Origin: Salegentibacter lacus
Lineage (GTDB): Bacteria; Bacteroidota; Bacteroidia; Flavobacteriales; Flavobacteriaceae
Assembly (NCBI RefSeq): GCF_020164555.1
Contig: NZ_JAIQZB010000004.1
Location: forward strand, 124,001 to 188,000
Direction: 5' to 3'
Length of the DNA stretch: 64,000 nt
Shown: positions 54,951-64,000 of the stretch, piece after piece
Layout: the number at the start of each line of letters is the position of its first letter
Position numbering within the stretch: position 1 is the stretch's first letter
Notes under the pieces: generated by a model
Told to the model about the DNA's origin: nothing
The model's database searches: none
The model's input: only the letters and a program-made list of their open reading frames with translations
Translations under genes and position numbers: made by a program

Positions 54951-56012
54951 ATGCAAAATATTTATCCTTTTGCCCTTAAAATTATAGGCATTTTTAGTGT
55001 AACTATATTATTAGGATTTAGTCTTATTGCCCAGGATTTAAAGCAGAATCAGTTTGATAATCCGTTAGCCTTACAAAGAGCAGATCCTTTTGTTACAAAA
55101 TCAGAAAATGGAAATTATTATTTTATTGCGACCGTTCCCCAATATGATCGAATTGAAATTCGTAAATCAAAAACTATTAATGGGATAAAAGAGTCTGGGC
55201 CGGTGGTGATATGGCGTAAGCACAAAAAAGGTGTTATGGGCAATCATATTTGGGCACCTGAACTACACCGGATAGAAGGAAAATGGTATGTATATTTCGC
55301 AGCAGGTTCGGCTGAAGAAAAATGGAATATAAGAATGTACGCTCTTTCAAATACTTCAGATGATCCCACCAAAGGAAAATGGAAAGAGGAAGGCCAGGTT
55401 GTTAGTAACAGAGATGATTTTTCCCTGGATGCTACTACCTTTGAATTCAGGGGGCAACGATTTATGATCTGGACTGACAGAGCTTCAGACTCTATAGTCA
55501 ATACAGGATTATATATTGCAGAGATGACGAGTCCAACTACTCTTGCTGATAAACAGGTGGTTATTTCACAACCTACTTATGACTGGGAAATACAAGGCCA
55601 CAGGGTGAATGAGGCGCCTGCCGTATTGATACGGAATGGGAAGGTTTTTGTGACTTTTTCCGCAAGTGCTACAGATGCTAATTATTCAATTGGTTTATTG
55701 TGGACTAAGGAAGATTCAGACTTTCTTGATCCTGAATCATGGAATAAATTACCGGACCCTGTATTTTATAGTAATCCTGATCTTAATCGTTTTGGTCCCG
55801 GACATAATAGTTTTACTAAATCTGAAAATGGAGAGATAGATGTGATGATTTATCATGCCCGTGATTACAAAGATATTGATGGAGAGCCTCTTTACGATAC
55901 CAATCGCCATACTCGTGCAAGGATACTGACGTGGACTGATGATGGGATGCCATACTTTGGTCAGAATCTGAGTGATGATGAAATGAGTTTGAAAAAGCTA
56001 ATAAAGGACTAA
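54951..56012 (+). CDS. GH43 glycosidase, exo-arabinofuranosidase-like
   Basis: Five-bladed propeller enzyme of 353 residues, only the catalytic domain. A signal peptide ends near LIAQD. Acidic residues of the family: D45 in RADPF, D160 in LDATTF and E221 in NEAPAV. HIWAPELHRIEGKWYVYFAAG, YHARDY and ILTWTDDGMPYFG fit the subfamily that removes arabinose from arabinan ends (GH43_26-like). It points toward, and is followed by, leftward-reading genes of the second locus. It probably acts on arabinan side chains of rhamnogalacturonan I. Confidence 0.88.
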   Translation: MQNIYPFALKIIGIFSVTILLGFSLIAQDLKQNQFDNPLALQRADPFVTKSENGNYYFIATVPQYDRIEIRKSKTINGIKESGPVVIWRKHKKGVMGNHIWAPELHRIEGKWYVYFAAGSAEEKWNIRMYALSNTSDDPTKGKWKEEGQVVSNRDDFSLDATTFEFRGQRFMIWTDRASDSIVNTGLYIAEMTSPTTLADKQVVISQPTYDWEIQGHRVNEAPAVLIRNGKVFVTFSASATDANYSIGLLWTKEDSDFLDPESWNKLPDPVFYSNPDLNRFGPGHNSFTKSENGEIDVMIYHARDYKDIDGEPLYDTNRHTRARILTWTDDGMPYFGQNLSDDEMSLKKLIKD

Positions 56013-56152
56013 TTTTAAAAGTTCTAAATCACTACTGTTAAGACTGGAAATCTTAGTAAAAAGATGATCCGGACAGGTTAAATAACTAATTTATCCAAGG
56101 CTATTTTTTAATTACCAATTATGGTGAATTATTTTTATTTAGCTTGAAAAGC

Positions 56153-56962
56153 TTATCTATCACTGATTTTTTTAATCCTAATTTTTTTAAACTCTACACC
56201 TTGTCCTTCAGCTTGGAGGGCAATATAACCTTCACTAAGGGACTTTCCATCTTTTTTGATCTTGGGATCATAACCACTTACCACTTCACCGCCGATTTGA
56301 GGTTTGGTATATTCCAAAACTTTTTCTCCATTTACCTTGTGAATTACTAGGGAGTCGCCGTAAACGATTAATTCGGCTTGTACCCATTCTCCAAGGGAGT
56401 AAGTATCTGAGGAAGATTCTATACAGTGCCGGGGATCCATTTCCCCTTCAAAAAATACTTCGGTACCGGGAGAACACATGTTTCCGGTTGGCCGCGGCTT
56501 CCCGTCCCCAGCGTTGGCTAGCATCTGGTATTCTACTGATATTGGCCAGTCCTGTTCTTTTAAAATAGTTTCCGGCGCCTGGGAATGAAACATCACACCG
56601 CTGTTTCGGTAAGCATAATCGGGGGCGTCCTCCATCCACTGGTTTGTAAAGCGGTAATCAAATTGTAGGTGATAAGATGAAAACGGCTCCTTGTAAAATA
56701 AATGTCCGTATCTTTCATCAAAGCTTGTGTAATCTTCATAATTTACCTGAATAACTCCGTCTTTCACTCTAAATGTATTAGCGTAGTTTTCTCCCACCTC
56801 GTGATGATGAAACTTAGGAATCCAACCATCCAGGTTTTCTCCATTAAACAGGTTTACCCATTCGCTTTCCGATTCTTCTTCTTTATCATCTTTAGCATCT
56901 GATTTACAGGTCAAAAAAGAAATGATAGAAATTATTGATAGTAAAAGGATGTAATTTTTCAT
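56153..56962 (-). CDS. DUF1080 (3-keto-disaccharide hydrolase-like) lipoprotein
   Basis: A 269-residue lipoprotein with signal ISFLTCKSD (Cys about 19) and an acidic linker. The concanavalin-like domain opens with WVNLFNGENLDGW, the hallmark of DUF1080, and contains YRNSGVMFHSQAP, WPISVEYQML and GYIALQAEGQGVEFKKIRI. Family members have been described as 3-keto-glycoside hydrolases or are annotated as glycosidases or binding proteins. Here the gene lies downstream of the esterase-GH43 fusion on the same strand, suggesting a part in side-chain breakdown. No keto-sugar-forming partner is evident in this half of the window. Confidence 0.85.
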   Translation of the reverse strand: MKNYILLLSIISIISFLTCKSDAKDDKEEESESEWVNLFNGENLDGWIPKFHHHEVGENYANTFRVKDGVIQVNYEDYTSFDERYGHLFYKEPFSSYHLQFDYRFTNQWMEDAPDYAYRNSGVMFHSQAPETILKEQDWPISVEYQMLANAGDGKPRPTGNMCSPGTEVFFEGEMDPRHCIESSSDTYSLGEWVQAELIVYGDSLVIHKVNGEKVLEYTKPQIGGEVVSGYDPKIKKDGKSLSEGYIALQAEGQGVEFKKIRIKKISDR

Positions 56963-57206
56963 TTTATTCTTTTGATACGTTTTTTTTATTATTTAAATGT
57001 CCCGATTTAAATTCCGAACTTGAAAAATTGTGAAAGATTTAAGGATAATAAAAAAAAGAATTAGTCCCTATTTCCGGTAGATACAGTCTTTATAAATTAG
57101 ACGCCAAAACTGAATGAAGTTTTTTGAATTTCTGGAAAAATATCGAAAATCTACCAAAACGGTTATTTACAATTTATAAGTTTAAAAAATATTTAGGGAG
57201 GATTTT

Positions 57207-59015
57207 TTATTGCTGCATTAGCTTTTTCAGAACTTCTTCAGGTACTTTTAATATACTCCCATGGCGAATATCTTCAGGGAAGCTAACTTTATCTGAAATA
57301 TCTTCCCAGTTTTCCAGGTCATGTGAACGTACTGCCCCAAACTCTTTTTCAGTATACTTATCAAAAAACACAAAATAATCGTCCCCGATTTTTACTGAGG
57401 TTGGTCCTTCTGCCCAATAATCACCGGTTATGGGTTCGCTCGCCTCACTATAAGGTCCTTTGAGATTTTTGGCGGTAGCGATCCTAATATTTTTCTCAGC
57501 AGGTTTACGCGTTTCATCCTTAAGAAACATTACAAACTGATCTTTATACTTTTTTATACTTGCGTCAATAACGTTAAAGCCGGGTTCATAAAGAATTTTT
57601 GTGTCGCTAAAATTTTCAAAATCTTTAGTGCTTACATAGTACATTCGATGGTTATAACCATCGTCTGCATCTATTTGGGTTTCAGGAAACTTACCTTTAA
57701 TAGTGGTTGCCCAGTATATGACATATTCATCATTTTCTTCATCGTAAGTAACCTCCGGAGCCCAGGTATTTCTTGCATTTTCTTCGTGTTCCATTACCGG
57801 TATGTATTGCTGTTCACTCCAGTTGATAAGATCATCAGAAGAAGCATAACCAATTCCTTTTTCGGTCCAGCCTACTGTCCATACCATGTGGTATTTACCG
57901 TCTCCGCCTTTTATAATACAGGGGTCGCGCATCAATTTTTCCTTGCCCAATTCAGGTTTTAAAAAGGATTCACCATTATTTAGAGCTTTCCAGGTATAGG
58001 CATCGTAACTATATGCCAGATGCAGGCCATCTTCGCCATTTCCGGTGAAGTAAGAAAAAACCATAGGTTCTTTTTTAATTAAACCGTGTTGATCTAACCA
58101 TTTTTCAAGATTTTTTGGCCAGAAACTGTTGGTTCCTTTTTGTCCCAAACCGAAACCGTGGCCACCATCTTCAAATACGTGCATTTCCACAGGAACATTA
58201 TTTTCTTTTAAAGCTTTATAATATTCCAGACTGTTTTCTACAGGAACAGCTTTATCATCTGTTGCATGTACTAAAAAGCTGGGAGGCGTTTGGGCTGAAA
58301 CCAGGTACTCATTTGAAAATTTCCTTAGCAAGTCTTCATCTGCATTTTTCCCTAATAAACTCTCCTGAGAACCCTTATGTGTGAATTCGTTCATCATTGA
58401 AATCACCGGGTAAATGAGAATACTAAAATCGGGTCTTGCTGAAATACCCTGATCTTCTGAAGCTATTTTTTCCTCAAATCGAGTTGAAAGGCTCGCCGCC
58501 AAATGGCCGCCGGCCGAAAAACCTAATACACCTATTTGATCTGGATTAAGGTTCCAATCTTTAGCCTTATTCCTTATTAATCGCATAGCTTGTTGAGCGT
58601 CTGCCAGAGGAGCAAGGCTTTTATCTTCCATAATTTCATCAGAAGGTAACCTGTAGTGTAAAACAAATGCATTTAAGCCTAAAGAATTAGCCCATTTTGC
58701 AACTTTTCTCCCTTCCTTTTCTACTGATAGATGAGAGTAACCTCCTCCGGGGAGGATTAAAATAGAGGCATTTTTTCCCGGATTTTCAGTTAGGAATATT
58801 TTCAATTCGGGGGTAACTACTTTCGATATTCCGGTAACCACTCCTGTATCATTTTTATTTTCAATTTGTTTATAGTCTTCTGCTAAAATTGCTCCCGGCA
58901 CCTTATTTCCCCAGATTTCTACAGACTCCTGAGCAAATAGGTTTGATAAACAAATAAGGTTTAAGAGTATAGCCAAATAGCTAACCCTTAAACCCTGTCT
59001 GGTTTTATAATTCAT
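57207..59015 (-). CDS. Two-domain enzyme: alpha/beta-hydrolase esterase fused to GH43-like propeller
   Basis: A 602-residue exported protein (signal peptide ending LFAQE). Domain 1 (about 35-315) is an esterase of the acetyl-xylan-esterase-like alpha/beta type, with the PGGGYSHL oxyanion segment, nucleophile GFSAGGH, and the closing EDGGHGFG His. Domain 2 (about 320-600) is a GH43-like propeller with MRDPCII, NTWAPEV, VIDASI and AEGPTSV where the acidic residues of the clan are expected. One chain may thus remove an ester and the sugar bearing it. It is read leftward with DUF1080 downstream and GH105 upstream. Confidence 0.87.
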   Translation of the reverse strand: MNYKTRQGLRVSYLAILLNLICLSNLFAQESVEIWGNKVPGAILAEDYKQIENKNDTGVVTGISKVVTPELKIFLTENPGKNASILILPGGGYSHLSVEKEGRKVAKWANSLGLNAFVLHYRLPSDEIMEDKSLAPLADAQQAMRLIRNKAKDWNLNPDQIGVLGFSAGGHLAASLSTRFEEKIASEDQGISARPDFSILIYPVISMMNEFTHKGSQESLLGKNADEDLLRKFSNEYLVSAQTPPSFLVHATDDKAVPVENSLEYYKALKENNVPVEMHVFEDGGHGFGLGQKGTNSFWPKNLEKWLDQHGLIKKEPMVFSYFTGNGEDGLHLAYSYDAYTWKALNNGESFLKPELGKEKLMRDPCIIKGGDGKYHMVWTVGWTEKGIGYASSDDLINWSEQQYIPVMEHEENARNTWAPEVTYDEENDEYVIYWATTIKGKFPETQIDADDGYNHRMYYVSTKDFENFSDTKILYEPGFNVIDASIKKYKDQFVMFLKDETRKPAEKNIRIATAKNLKGPYSEASEPITGDYWAEGPTSVKIGDDYFVFFDKYTEKEFGAVRSHDLENWEDISDKVSFPEDIRHGSILKVPEEVLKKLMQQ

Positions 59016-59039
59016 GTTTTTACTTTTAGCAATTCAAAA

Positions 59040-60170
59040 TTACTCCATTTTATAAATTTCGGTACCAGCCAGTAAAAATAATCCCAGGCCGTAATCTTCA
59101 AAATCGGGAATTTTATCGTAGGATAGTGGCTGGCCGTCTTTAGGTTCTTTTCCTGTAGATTGCACATAACCTAAGAATCCATCGTCGTGGAGAGAATCTT
59201 CTATCATTGCCTTCCAGGCTTTTTCAATTATTGGTATGTATTTTTCTGCATCAAGTAAACCATTGTTTACGCCGTAAGCCATACCATATACAAATGAAGC
59301 AGTTCCTGAAAGTTCTTTACCTCCATAATGATCTTCATCGTGTAAACTTACATTCCAGAATCCATCTTCACGTTGAACTTCAGCCAAAGCTTCAGCCATA
59401 ACTTCAAGGTCTTCTATGTATTGATCCCGATGTGGAGCATCTTCAGGAATGATATCCAATACTTTTGCCAGGGCAACAATTACCCAGCCATTACCACGAC
59501 TCCAATAGGAATCCTCTCCATTAGGCTCAGTATAAGGTGGGTCAAAATCGGCATCTCGCCACCATAAACCATCCTCTGGGTTAAATAAACCATTTCCACC
59601 TTCTATATCACGGGAATACATATACATTTTATGCATCTTTTCAAAATAACGTTCATCGTTTTCCAGAACTCCCATTTTGGCAAAAACCGGCATTCCCATT
59701 TGAATAGCATCTATCCAATCCCAATCTCCATTTTGCGGGGTATGTAAAAACTTCTCCATTGCCGCTCGTGTATTTTTGAGTTTTTCGGGTTTGGGCTCCA
59801 GGTTATATAAATCTATATAAGTCTGTGCAGCGCAATAGTCATCAGCATTTCGGGTTATGTTCTTGCTTCTAAAGCCCCAATCATGAAATTTGGCCCAGTC
59901 AAGTGCGTAATTGTAAAAGTCTTGTTTGGGATAGATTTCGTGTAATGCCATAAGGCCTTCATAGTAAACTGCTCTTGTCCAAATGTGACTTGGCCGTTCC
60001 ATATTGGTGATAATTGTTTTGCCAACATCAGGCCATTTTTCCATAAAGTACTTATTGGCCAATTCCATTTGATCTAAAACTTCTTCTCTATCTAAATCTA
60101 TAGATTGTTGAGCAAATGAAGTTGCGCTAATAAAAATGACCAGGTAGATAAGTAAAGAATGTTTTTTCAT
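59040..60170 (-). CDS. GH105-like unsaturated uronyl hydrolase (second copy)
   Basis: An (alpha/alpha)6-barrel glycosidase, 376 residues, with a signal peptide ending SFAQQ. Landmarks are DWDWIDAIQMGMPVFA (with the catalytic-type Asp), YWSRGNGWVIVALAKVLD and SGTASFVYGMAYGVN. It is distant from the copy at 22072-23307 and lacks that one's lipid anchor. It likely removes the unsaturated galacturonyl end from rhamnogalacturonan-I oligomers, working with the GH106 rhamnosidase immediately upstream on the same strand. Confidence 0.88.
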   Translation of the reverse strand: MKKHSLLIYLVIFISATSFAQQSIDLDREEVLDQMELANKYFMEKWPDVGKTIITNMERPSHIWTRAVYYEGLMALHEIYPKQDFYNYALDWAKFHDWGFRSKNITRNADDYCAAQTYIDLYNLEPKPEKLKNTRAAMEKFLHTPQNGDWDWIDAIQMGMPVFAKMGVLENDERYFEKMHKMYMYSRDIEGGNGLFNPEDGLWWRDADFDPPYTEPNGEDSYWSRGNGWVIVALAKVLDIIPEDAPHRDQYIEDLEVMAEALAEVQREDGFWNVSLHDEDHYGGKELSGTASFVYGMAYGVNNGLLDAEKYIPIIEKAWKAMIEDSLHDDGFLGYVQSTGKEPKDGQPLSYDKIPDFEDYGLGLFLLAGTEIYKME

Positions 60171-60189
60171 GATTTATAACAGTTTTTTA

Positions 60190-62943
60190 TTAATTGTTTG
60201 TTTCAGTTTTATGTAAAGGAGTAAGGATTAAAGTGTCTAAAAGACCTGAAGGCATAGGGTCCCATTTTGTGGCGTCAAATTCTTCATAGTCTTTATTTAC
60301 CATATTTATTTCGTGAAAAATTTTCCATTCCTCGCCCCGCATTTCCATATCCCGAACACGGTTAGCTGCCAGGTTTGTTACTTTAATTTTTAGTTTATTG
60401 TTTCCTTCACGAAGATTTCCGGTTTTTAGTTTAAATGGAGCTGCCCAGGCCGTCCCAATATATTCATCATTTATGTAAACTGCAGCGCTTTCCCTTACAT
60501 CTCCGAGATGAAGCTCCCAATTATCGGCTTCAATATCTGGTTTTTCAAATATGGTCTCATAAATTCCTGTTCCGGAAAATGCCACGGCTTTTTCTCCTAA
60601 ATCTGTCCAGGATTGCATTTCCTCTAATTTTTTAGTTTCGGGAATTTCAGGGCCACCATTTTCAAAGGACAAAGTCCACTCACCGGTAATGTCGTAAGAT
60701 TCTTCACCAGATTCATAGTATGACCATTGCTGTAATTCTTTTTGAAGTCCAGTTTTGATAAAAAAAGATTCTCCGGGTTCTATTTGAACCCTAACCTTAG
60801 TCACACCATCTTCTATTTTAGAATCTGCTCTTCCAGCCTCGCCATTTAGAGGATTAAATAGCATTATGCTCTCTGAAGAGGTTTGAAGTGGGATATATTC
60901 ATTAATTGTGTTTGAGGTATGGTTTACCAAAAAGTATATTTTATCGTCGCCCAATTTCCTTCTTATAAATTTTAATCCTGTATTTACTAAATTTTCCGGA
61001 AGAACATTAGCGGTCTTCAAAGCCTCGGGCAGGTCATTAAGTTCAGTGATTTTTAAATTGGTGTCATTAATAAGTTCCTTAATCTCAGCTGTCCTCTCTT
61101 TGTAATTATGATATCCCGGAGCTGTTTCCGGCAAGCCATTAAACACAATATGAGCTCCATTATTTTTTAATTCAATTAGCTTTTGAAAAGTTTCCAAAGG
61201 CATATTTTTACTTTCGGGAACAATCAAACTTTTAAAAGTTCCTCCAGGCAACTTAATTTTACCGTCTTCTACACTGGCTTTTTGAATAAACCTACCAGAA
61301 ATAAAATCAGTTGTATACCCATTATTCATTAAATAATTAGTGATTTCATAAAAGGGCCGATCGTGAAGCCATTCGTCCAGCGAATGAATTTTCAACTGAA
61401 AAAAGAGATTCCCCTTATAAAAATTATCCCAAACATCGTGAATTGGCCAGTAAAGAAGTGTTTCATTGTCAGCTTCCCCAGCTTGTAACATAGATTGAGA
61501 ATTTTCTATATAATTAAAAAGCTGTGGAGCATCCTGCCATATCGTATTATTGGGACTAAAGTTGACGGAAGCATAAAATTTCCATCCCGGCCATTTCGCA
61601 CGCTCAGGGGAGTAAGTGGTGCCGTGAAGAAAAATATGGTTTATCCCATTCAGGAATAATTCTTCAACTTCCGGTTTTGTTTGTGAAAGTGCAGTTTTAA
61701 AATGATCCCTGAGCCAAGTAAAGGTTTCGGAAGAGGTAAGTGGTTTTCCTGCTATATGTGCCGCGGAGGACGAAAATTTAAGCATAACAGGGTCAGCATC
61801 ACCTTCTCTTATATCTTCTTTTTCCCTTCGCAATCCAGGAATGTCAAAAGGCATAGAGCCAAAAGTTTCACACTCAGGGATATCTGCCGATGCATACATG
61901 TCTATTAAATTCCCTGGAGAACCATGTGCCTGTAACCTTGTTTTGAATCCCTTTTCATTAGCCCACTCCGTCCACGGAATATTAAAATTTTCCAGCAATA
62001 AATCTGAAATAGTTTCCCTGTAATCACTTTTCACCCTGTTTCCTTCCTCAGAGCTATTTTCTTCTAAAAGAAGGTTGAGTTTTGTTTTAAGGTCGTAACC
62101 TCTTCTGGATTTAAATTCCTCAAAAAAATTGGGTGTGAAATCGGTATTGTAGACTTCATAGCTATCATTAAAAACGCTTCTTGGTTTTTTAGACATTTTG
62201 CTGAAGGCTTTATTAAAAGGTTTCAAGTATTGCTCCAGGGCCTCTGTTGAGTAATGATCAACGGTGAATCCTTCTCCGCCAGGGGCAGCCCTTTTAACCT
62301 GTTGGCCGGTTTTACCAGTGAAAACTGCAATAACTTTATGAGCCTCACCTTTAGATTTCCAGTTTACAGAAAGGTCTTTTTTAATTTTATGTGTAATGTC
62401 AGAATGGTTTCCATTTTCATCAAAAGCAACTAAATATTTGAGTTCAGCAGTTTTTTGATCCCTTTCGTTTTCTGGTTCTATTTTTTGCTTTAATCGTTCC
62501 CCCTTTTTTAATTCATAAGTTCTTGTTACCAGCTTGGTTGCGGCGTGTTCCTGATCTACCTGAGGGCCGCCGTATGGCCATCCCGTCCCTAAAACCATAT
62601 CTACACCCATGTGAAGACTATCGGCTGTTTTAATAGTGTAATCCAGGATTTCAAGATATTCAGGAGACAAAAAATCTAGATAATTTTCTTCTTCCCCTTT
62701 AACCCCATAAATGGGAGTTATTTCAACTCCACCGATTCCCGCTTTGTGTAATTCGATAAGATTTTGCTTTACATTTTTTTTATCAATAGTACTACCCATC
62801 CACCACCACCGGGTCCAGGTTTTTGTGGTGTTGTCAACTTTATTCCAAGCTGTTTTCTGTTGTTGATTAGGATCTTCCTGGCTGTAAGATGGCTGAAGAT
62901 ATAAGGCCAAGAGTGGAAATAAAATGAATTTTTTTAGCATCAA
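60190..62943 (-). CDS. GH106 alpha-L-rhamnosidase
   Basis: Large exported enzyme, 917 residues, releasing terminal rhamnose from rhamnogalacturonan oligomers. The signal peptide ends at SYSQE. The family start TWTRWWWMGSTIDKKNVKQN and GIGGVEITPIYG are diagnostic, and GTGWPYGGPQVDQEHAA forms part of the catalytic barrel. The C-terminal third contains beta-sandwich domains ending in AAVYINDEYIGTAW and LKIKVTNLAANRVRD, usual for GH106. It is the first gene of the leftward unit, opposite to a new SusC gene with 450 bases between. Confidence 0.93.
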   Translation of the reverse strand: MMLKKFILFPLLALYLQPSYSQEDPNQQQKTAWNKVDNTTKTWTRWWWMGSTIDKKNVKQNLIELHKAGIGGVEITPIYGVKGEEENYLDFLSPEYLEILDYTIKTADSLHMGVDMVLGTGWPYGGPQVDQEHAATKLVTRTYELKKGERLKQKIEPENERDQKTAELKYLVAFDENGNHSDITHKIKKDLSVNWKSKGEAHKVIAVFTGKTGQQVKRAAPGGEGFTVDHYSTEALEQYLKPFNKAFSKMSKKPRSVFNDSYEVYNTDFTPNFFEEFKSRRGYDLKTKLNLLLEENSSEEGNRVKSDYRETISDLLLENFNIPWTEWANEKGFKTRLQAHGSPGNLIDMYASADIPECETFGSMPFDIPGLRREKEDIREGDADPVMLKFSSSAAHIAGKPLTSSETFTWLRDHFKTALSQTKPEVEELFLNGINHIFLHGTTYSPERAKWPGWKFYASVNFSPNNTIWQDAPQLFNYIENSQSMLQAGEADNETLLYWPIHDVWDNFYKGNLFFQLKIHSLDEWLHDRPFYEITNYLMNNGYTTDFISGRFIQKASVEDGKIKLPGGTFKSLIVPESKNMPLETFQKLIELKNNGAHIVFNGLPETAPGYHNYKERTAEIKELINDTNLKITELNDLPEALKTANVLPENLVNTGLKFIRRKLGDDKIYFLVNHTSNTINEYIPLQTSSESIMLFNPLNGEAGRADSKIEDGVTKVRVQIEPGESFFIKTGLQKELQQWSYYESGEESYDITGEWTLSFENGGPEIPETKKLEEMQSWTDLGEKAVAFSGTGIYETIFEKPDIEADNWELHLGDVRESAAVYINDEYIGTAWAAPFKLKTGNLREGNNKLKIKVTNLAANRVRDMEMRGEEWKIFHEINMVNKDYEEFDATKWDPMPSGLLDTLILTPLHKTETNN

Positions 62944-63394
62944 TTAAGGTTTAGTTCTATCTGATTTAACGTTAAAGAAAAGAGGATTTTAATTTTTAAA
63001 AATAGAAAATAAGTGTACTGAATGTGTCCTGTGCCGTCCTGTAAAATTGATCTCTTTCATAGAAAGAAATAAAATTTTACATCCTTAAATTATAAAACAA
63101 TATTATTATAGTTGATTAATTGGCTTTGCGGTTTTTACTGATAAATTTAAAATCATTAACAGAAGAGATAAGGTGATTTCCTAATTTTATGTTAAGCATC
63201 ACGGGCTAGTGACAGTGTATTTTTTGATATTTCTATAATAATTCACTTCAAATAATGCGTAAAAGACCCTTTATTAACTCATAATTTATTTGATTTATAA
63301 AGATATGCAGTACAGTACAGGATACCTAGATACAGAAAAGCAAATATATTTGAGTGTTAATATTTTGTAAACTCAAAAAATAAAACGATCAAAT
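62944..63394. other. Divergent control region between GH106 and the second SusC
   Basis: About 450 bases without a gene. Near the GH106 side lies GTGTCCTGTGCCGTCCTGT (63024-63042), two copies of GTCCTGT. Near the SusC side lies CAGTACAGTACAGGATAC (63308-63325), with CAGTA twice and a TACAGGA that mirrors TCCTGTA. No copy of the LacI-type palindrome is present. The layout suggests a different regulator from the first locus. Confidence 0.5.
63345..63352 (+). promoter_or_regulatory. -7 element of the second SusC promoter
   Basis: TATATTTG matches the Bacteroidota TAnnTTTG consensus perfectly. No TTTG lies 19 bases upstream; instead the CAGTACAGTACAGG repeat covers that zone. This suggests a promoter that depends on an activator bound there. 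Transcription would start near 63359, about 35 bases before the ATG. Confidence 0.55.
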
Positions 63395-64000
63395 ATGAAA
63401 CAATTTGTATTTAAATTAATGATGTATACATGCTGTGTACTCTTCAGTGTGACGGGGTTGTCACAAGAAAAGCAGATTTCTGGTACTGTAACTGATGAGA
63501 ACAACATTCCTTTACCAGGTGTTAATGTTGCTATTCAGGGAACCAACACGGGTACACAAACCGATTTTGATGGGGAGTACGCTATAGCGGCCAGTGCTGG
63601 TGATGTACTAGTATTTAGTTTCATAGGTATGGAAGAAACTCAAATTCAAGTTGGAGCTCAAAGTGTTTACAACGTAGTAATGATGGAAGGTAATTCAGAA
63701 TTGGATGAAGTAGTAGTTATTGGATATGGTTCGGAAAGAAAGAGAGATTTGACGGGTGCTGTTTCTTCTATCAGTGCAGAAGATTTTAACCCCGGTGTAG
63801 CAATTGCTCCGGAGCAACTTATGCAAGGAAAGATTGCAGGTGTTAATATCGTACAAAATAGTGGTCAACCTGGAGCAGCTTCCACAGTGCGTATAAGAGG
63901 TACAAATTCTGTTTCTGCAGGTAATGACCCGCTGTATGTAATTGATGGGGTACCGCTCCAATTTGGCAGTTCTAATAATTTCGTTTCTGGCATGCAGGGA
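63395..64000 (+). CDS. SusC/RagA-family TonB-dependent receptor, N-terminal part (cut by window end)
   Basis: The first 202 codons of a second SusC. After a signal peptide ending GLSQE (about 24) comes a carboxypeptidase-D-like domain (about 27-105) with PLPGVNVAIQGTNTGTQTDF, then the DEVVVIGYGSERKRDLTG segment and the beginning of the plug (TVRIRGTNSVSAGNDPLYVI). The frame is open to the window edge. It is not a close copy of the first SusC. It probably imports side-chain or rhamnogalacturonan oligomers and should be followed by a SusD outside the window. Confidence 0.92.
   Translation, partial: MKQFVFKLMMYTCCVLFSVTGLSQEKQISGTVTDENNIPLPGVNVAIQGTNTGTQTDFDGEYAIAASAGDVLVFSFIGMEETQIQVGAQSVYNVVMMEGNSELDEVVVIGYGSERKRDLTGAVSSISAEDFNPGVAIAPEQLMQGKIAGVNIVQNSGQPGAASTVRIRGTNSVSAGNDPLYVIDGVPLQFGSSNNFVSGMQG

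Noticed and set aside
1-64000. CRISPR arrays, rRNA genes, complete insertion sequences
   Set aside because: No regularly spaced repeats, no rRNA stretches and no transposase-like protein were seen.

Overview
The window looks like a marine or plant-litter member of the Bacteroidota, most likely Flavobacteriaceae. This rests on two SusC receptors and one SusD, a type IX secretion (T9SS) sorting domain, Bacteroidota-type lipoprotein signals (Ser/Cys right after the hydrophobic stretch), a textbook TTTG-N19-TAnnTTTG promoter in front of a tRNA, and a BfmA/BtgA-type mobilization protein. No species is assigned.

Layout. 1-2.9 kb is housekeeping: the 3' end of dnaE, a thioredoxin, a DUF58 protein and tRNA-Asp(GTC). 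Just after the tRNA lies a Bacteroidota tyrosine recombinase (3.1-4.4 kb), a typical island boundary. 4.9-28.6 kb is a pectin utilization locus: SusC, SusD, a DUF5123-like surface lipoprotein, a giant repeat protein with a T9SS tail, lyases of families PL9, PL1 and PL10, a CE12-alpha/beta-hydrolase fusion, GH105, CE8, DUF4861, GH43 and GH28. 28.8-40.6 kb is the cytoplasmic half: kduI, kduD, uxaC, kdgK, eda, a TRAP transporter (dctPQM), uxaB, uxaA and a Gfo/Idh/MocA oxidoreductase. A LacI-family regulator (40.7-41.7 kb) faces left. 42.1-50.3 kb holds a second GH28, CE8 and CE12, then fbp, kdgF, uxuA, an SDR mannonate oxidoreductase (uxuB type) and uxaE.

50.3-54.9 kb is a decayed junction: an acyl-CoA dehydrogenase pseudogene, an amidohydrolase remnant, an orphan bfmA-like gene, and about 1 kb with no recognisable gene. 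54.9-64 kb belongs to a second locus for pectin side chains or rhamnogalacturonan: GH43, DUF1080, an esterase-GH43 fusion, GH105, GH106 rhamnosidase, and the start of a new SusC cut by the window edge.

How it works together. Surface and secreted lyases, esterases and polygalacturonases cut pectin. SusCD imports oligomers, and GH105/GH28 release unsaturated and saturated galacturonate. The TRAP system probably carries the monomers inward. Unsaturated uronate goes KdgF -> KduI -> KduD to KDG. Galacturonate goes UxaC -> UxaB -> UxaA to KDG, or is shunted by UxaE to the fructuronate branch (UxuB, UxuA). KdgK and Eda finish to pyruvate and glyceraldehyde-3-phosphate, and Fbp supports gluconeogenesis.

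The strongest unannotated signal is an exact 14-bp palindrome, TGTAATCGATTACA. It occurs in front of the first SusC, kduI and the second GH28, and fits a LacI-type operator. It probably makes one regulon out of three transcription units.
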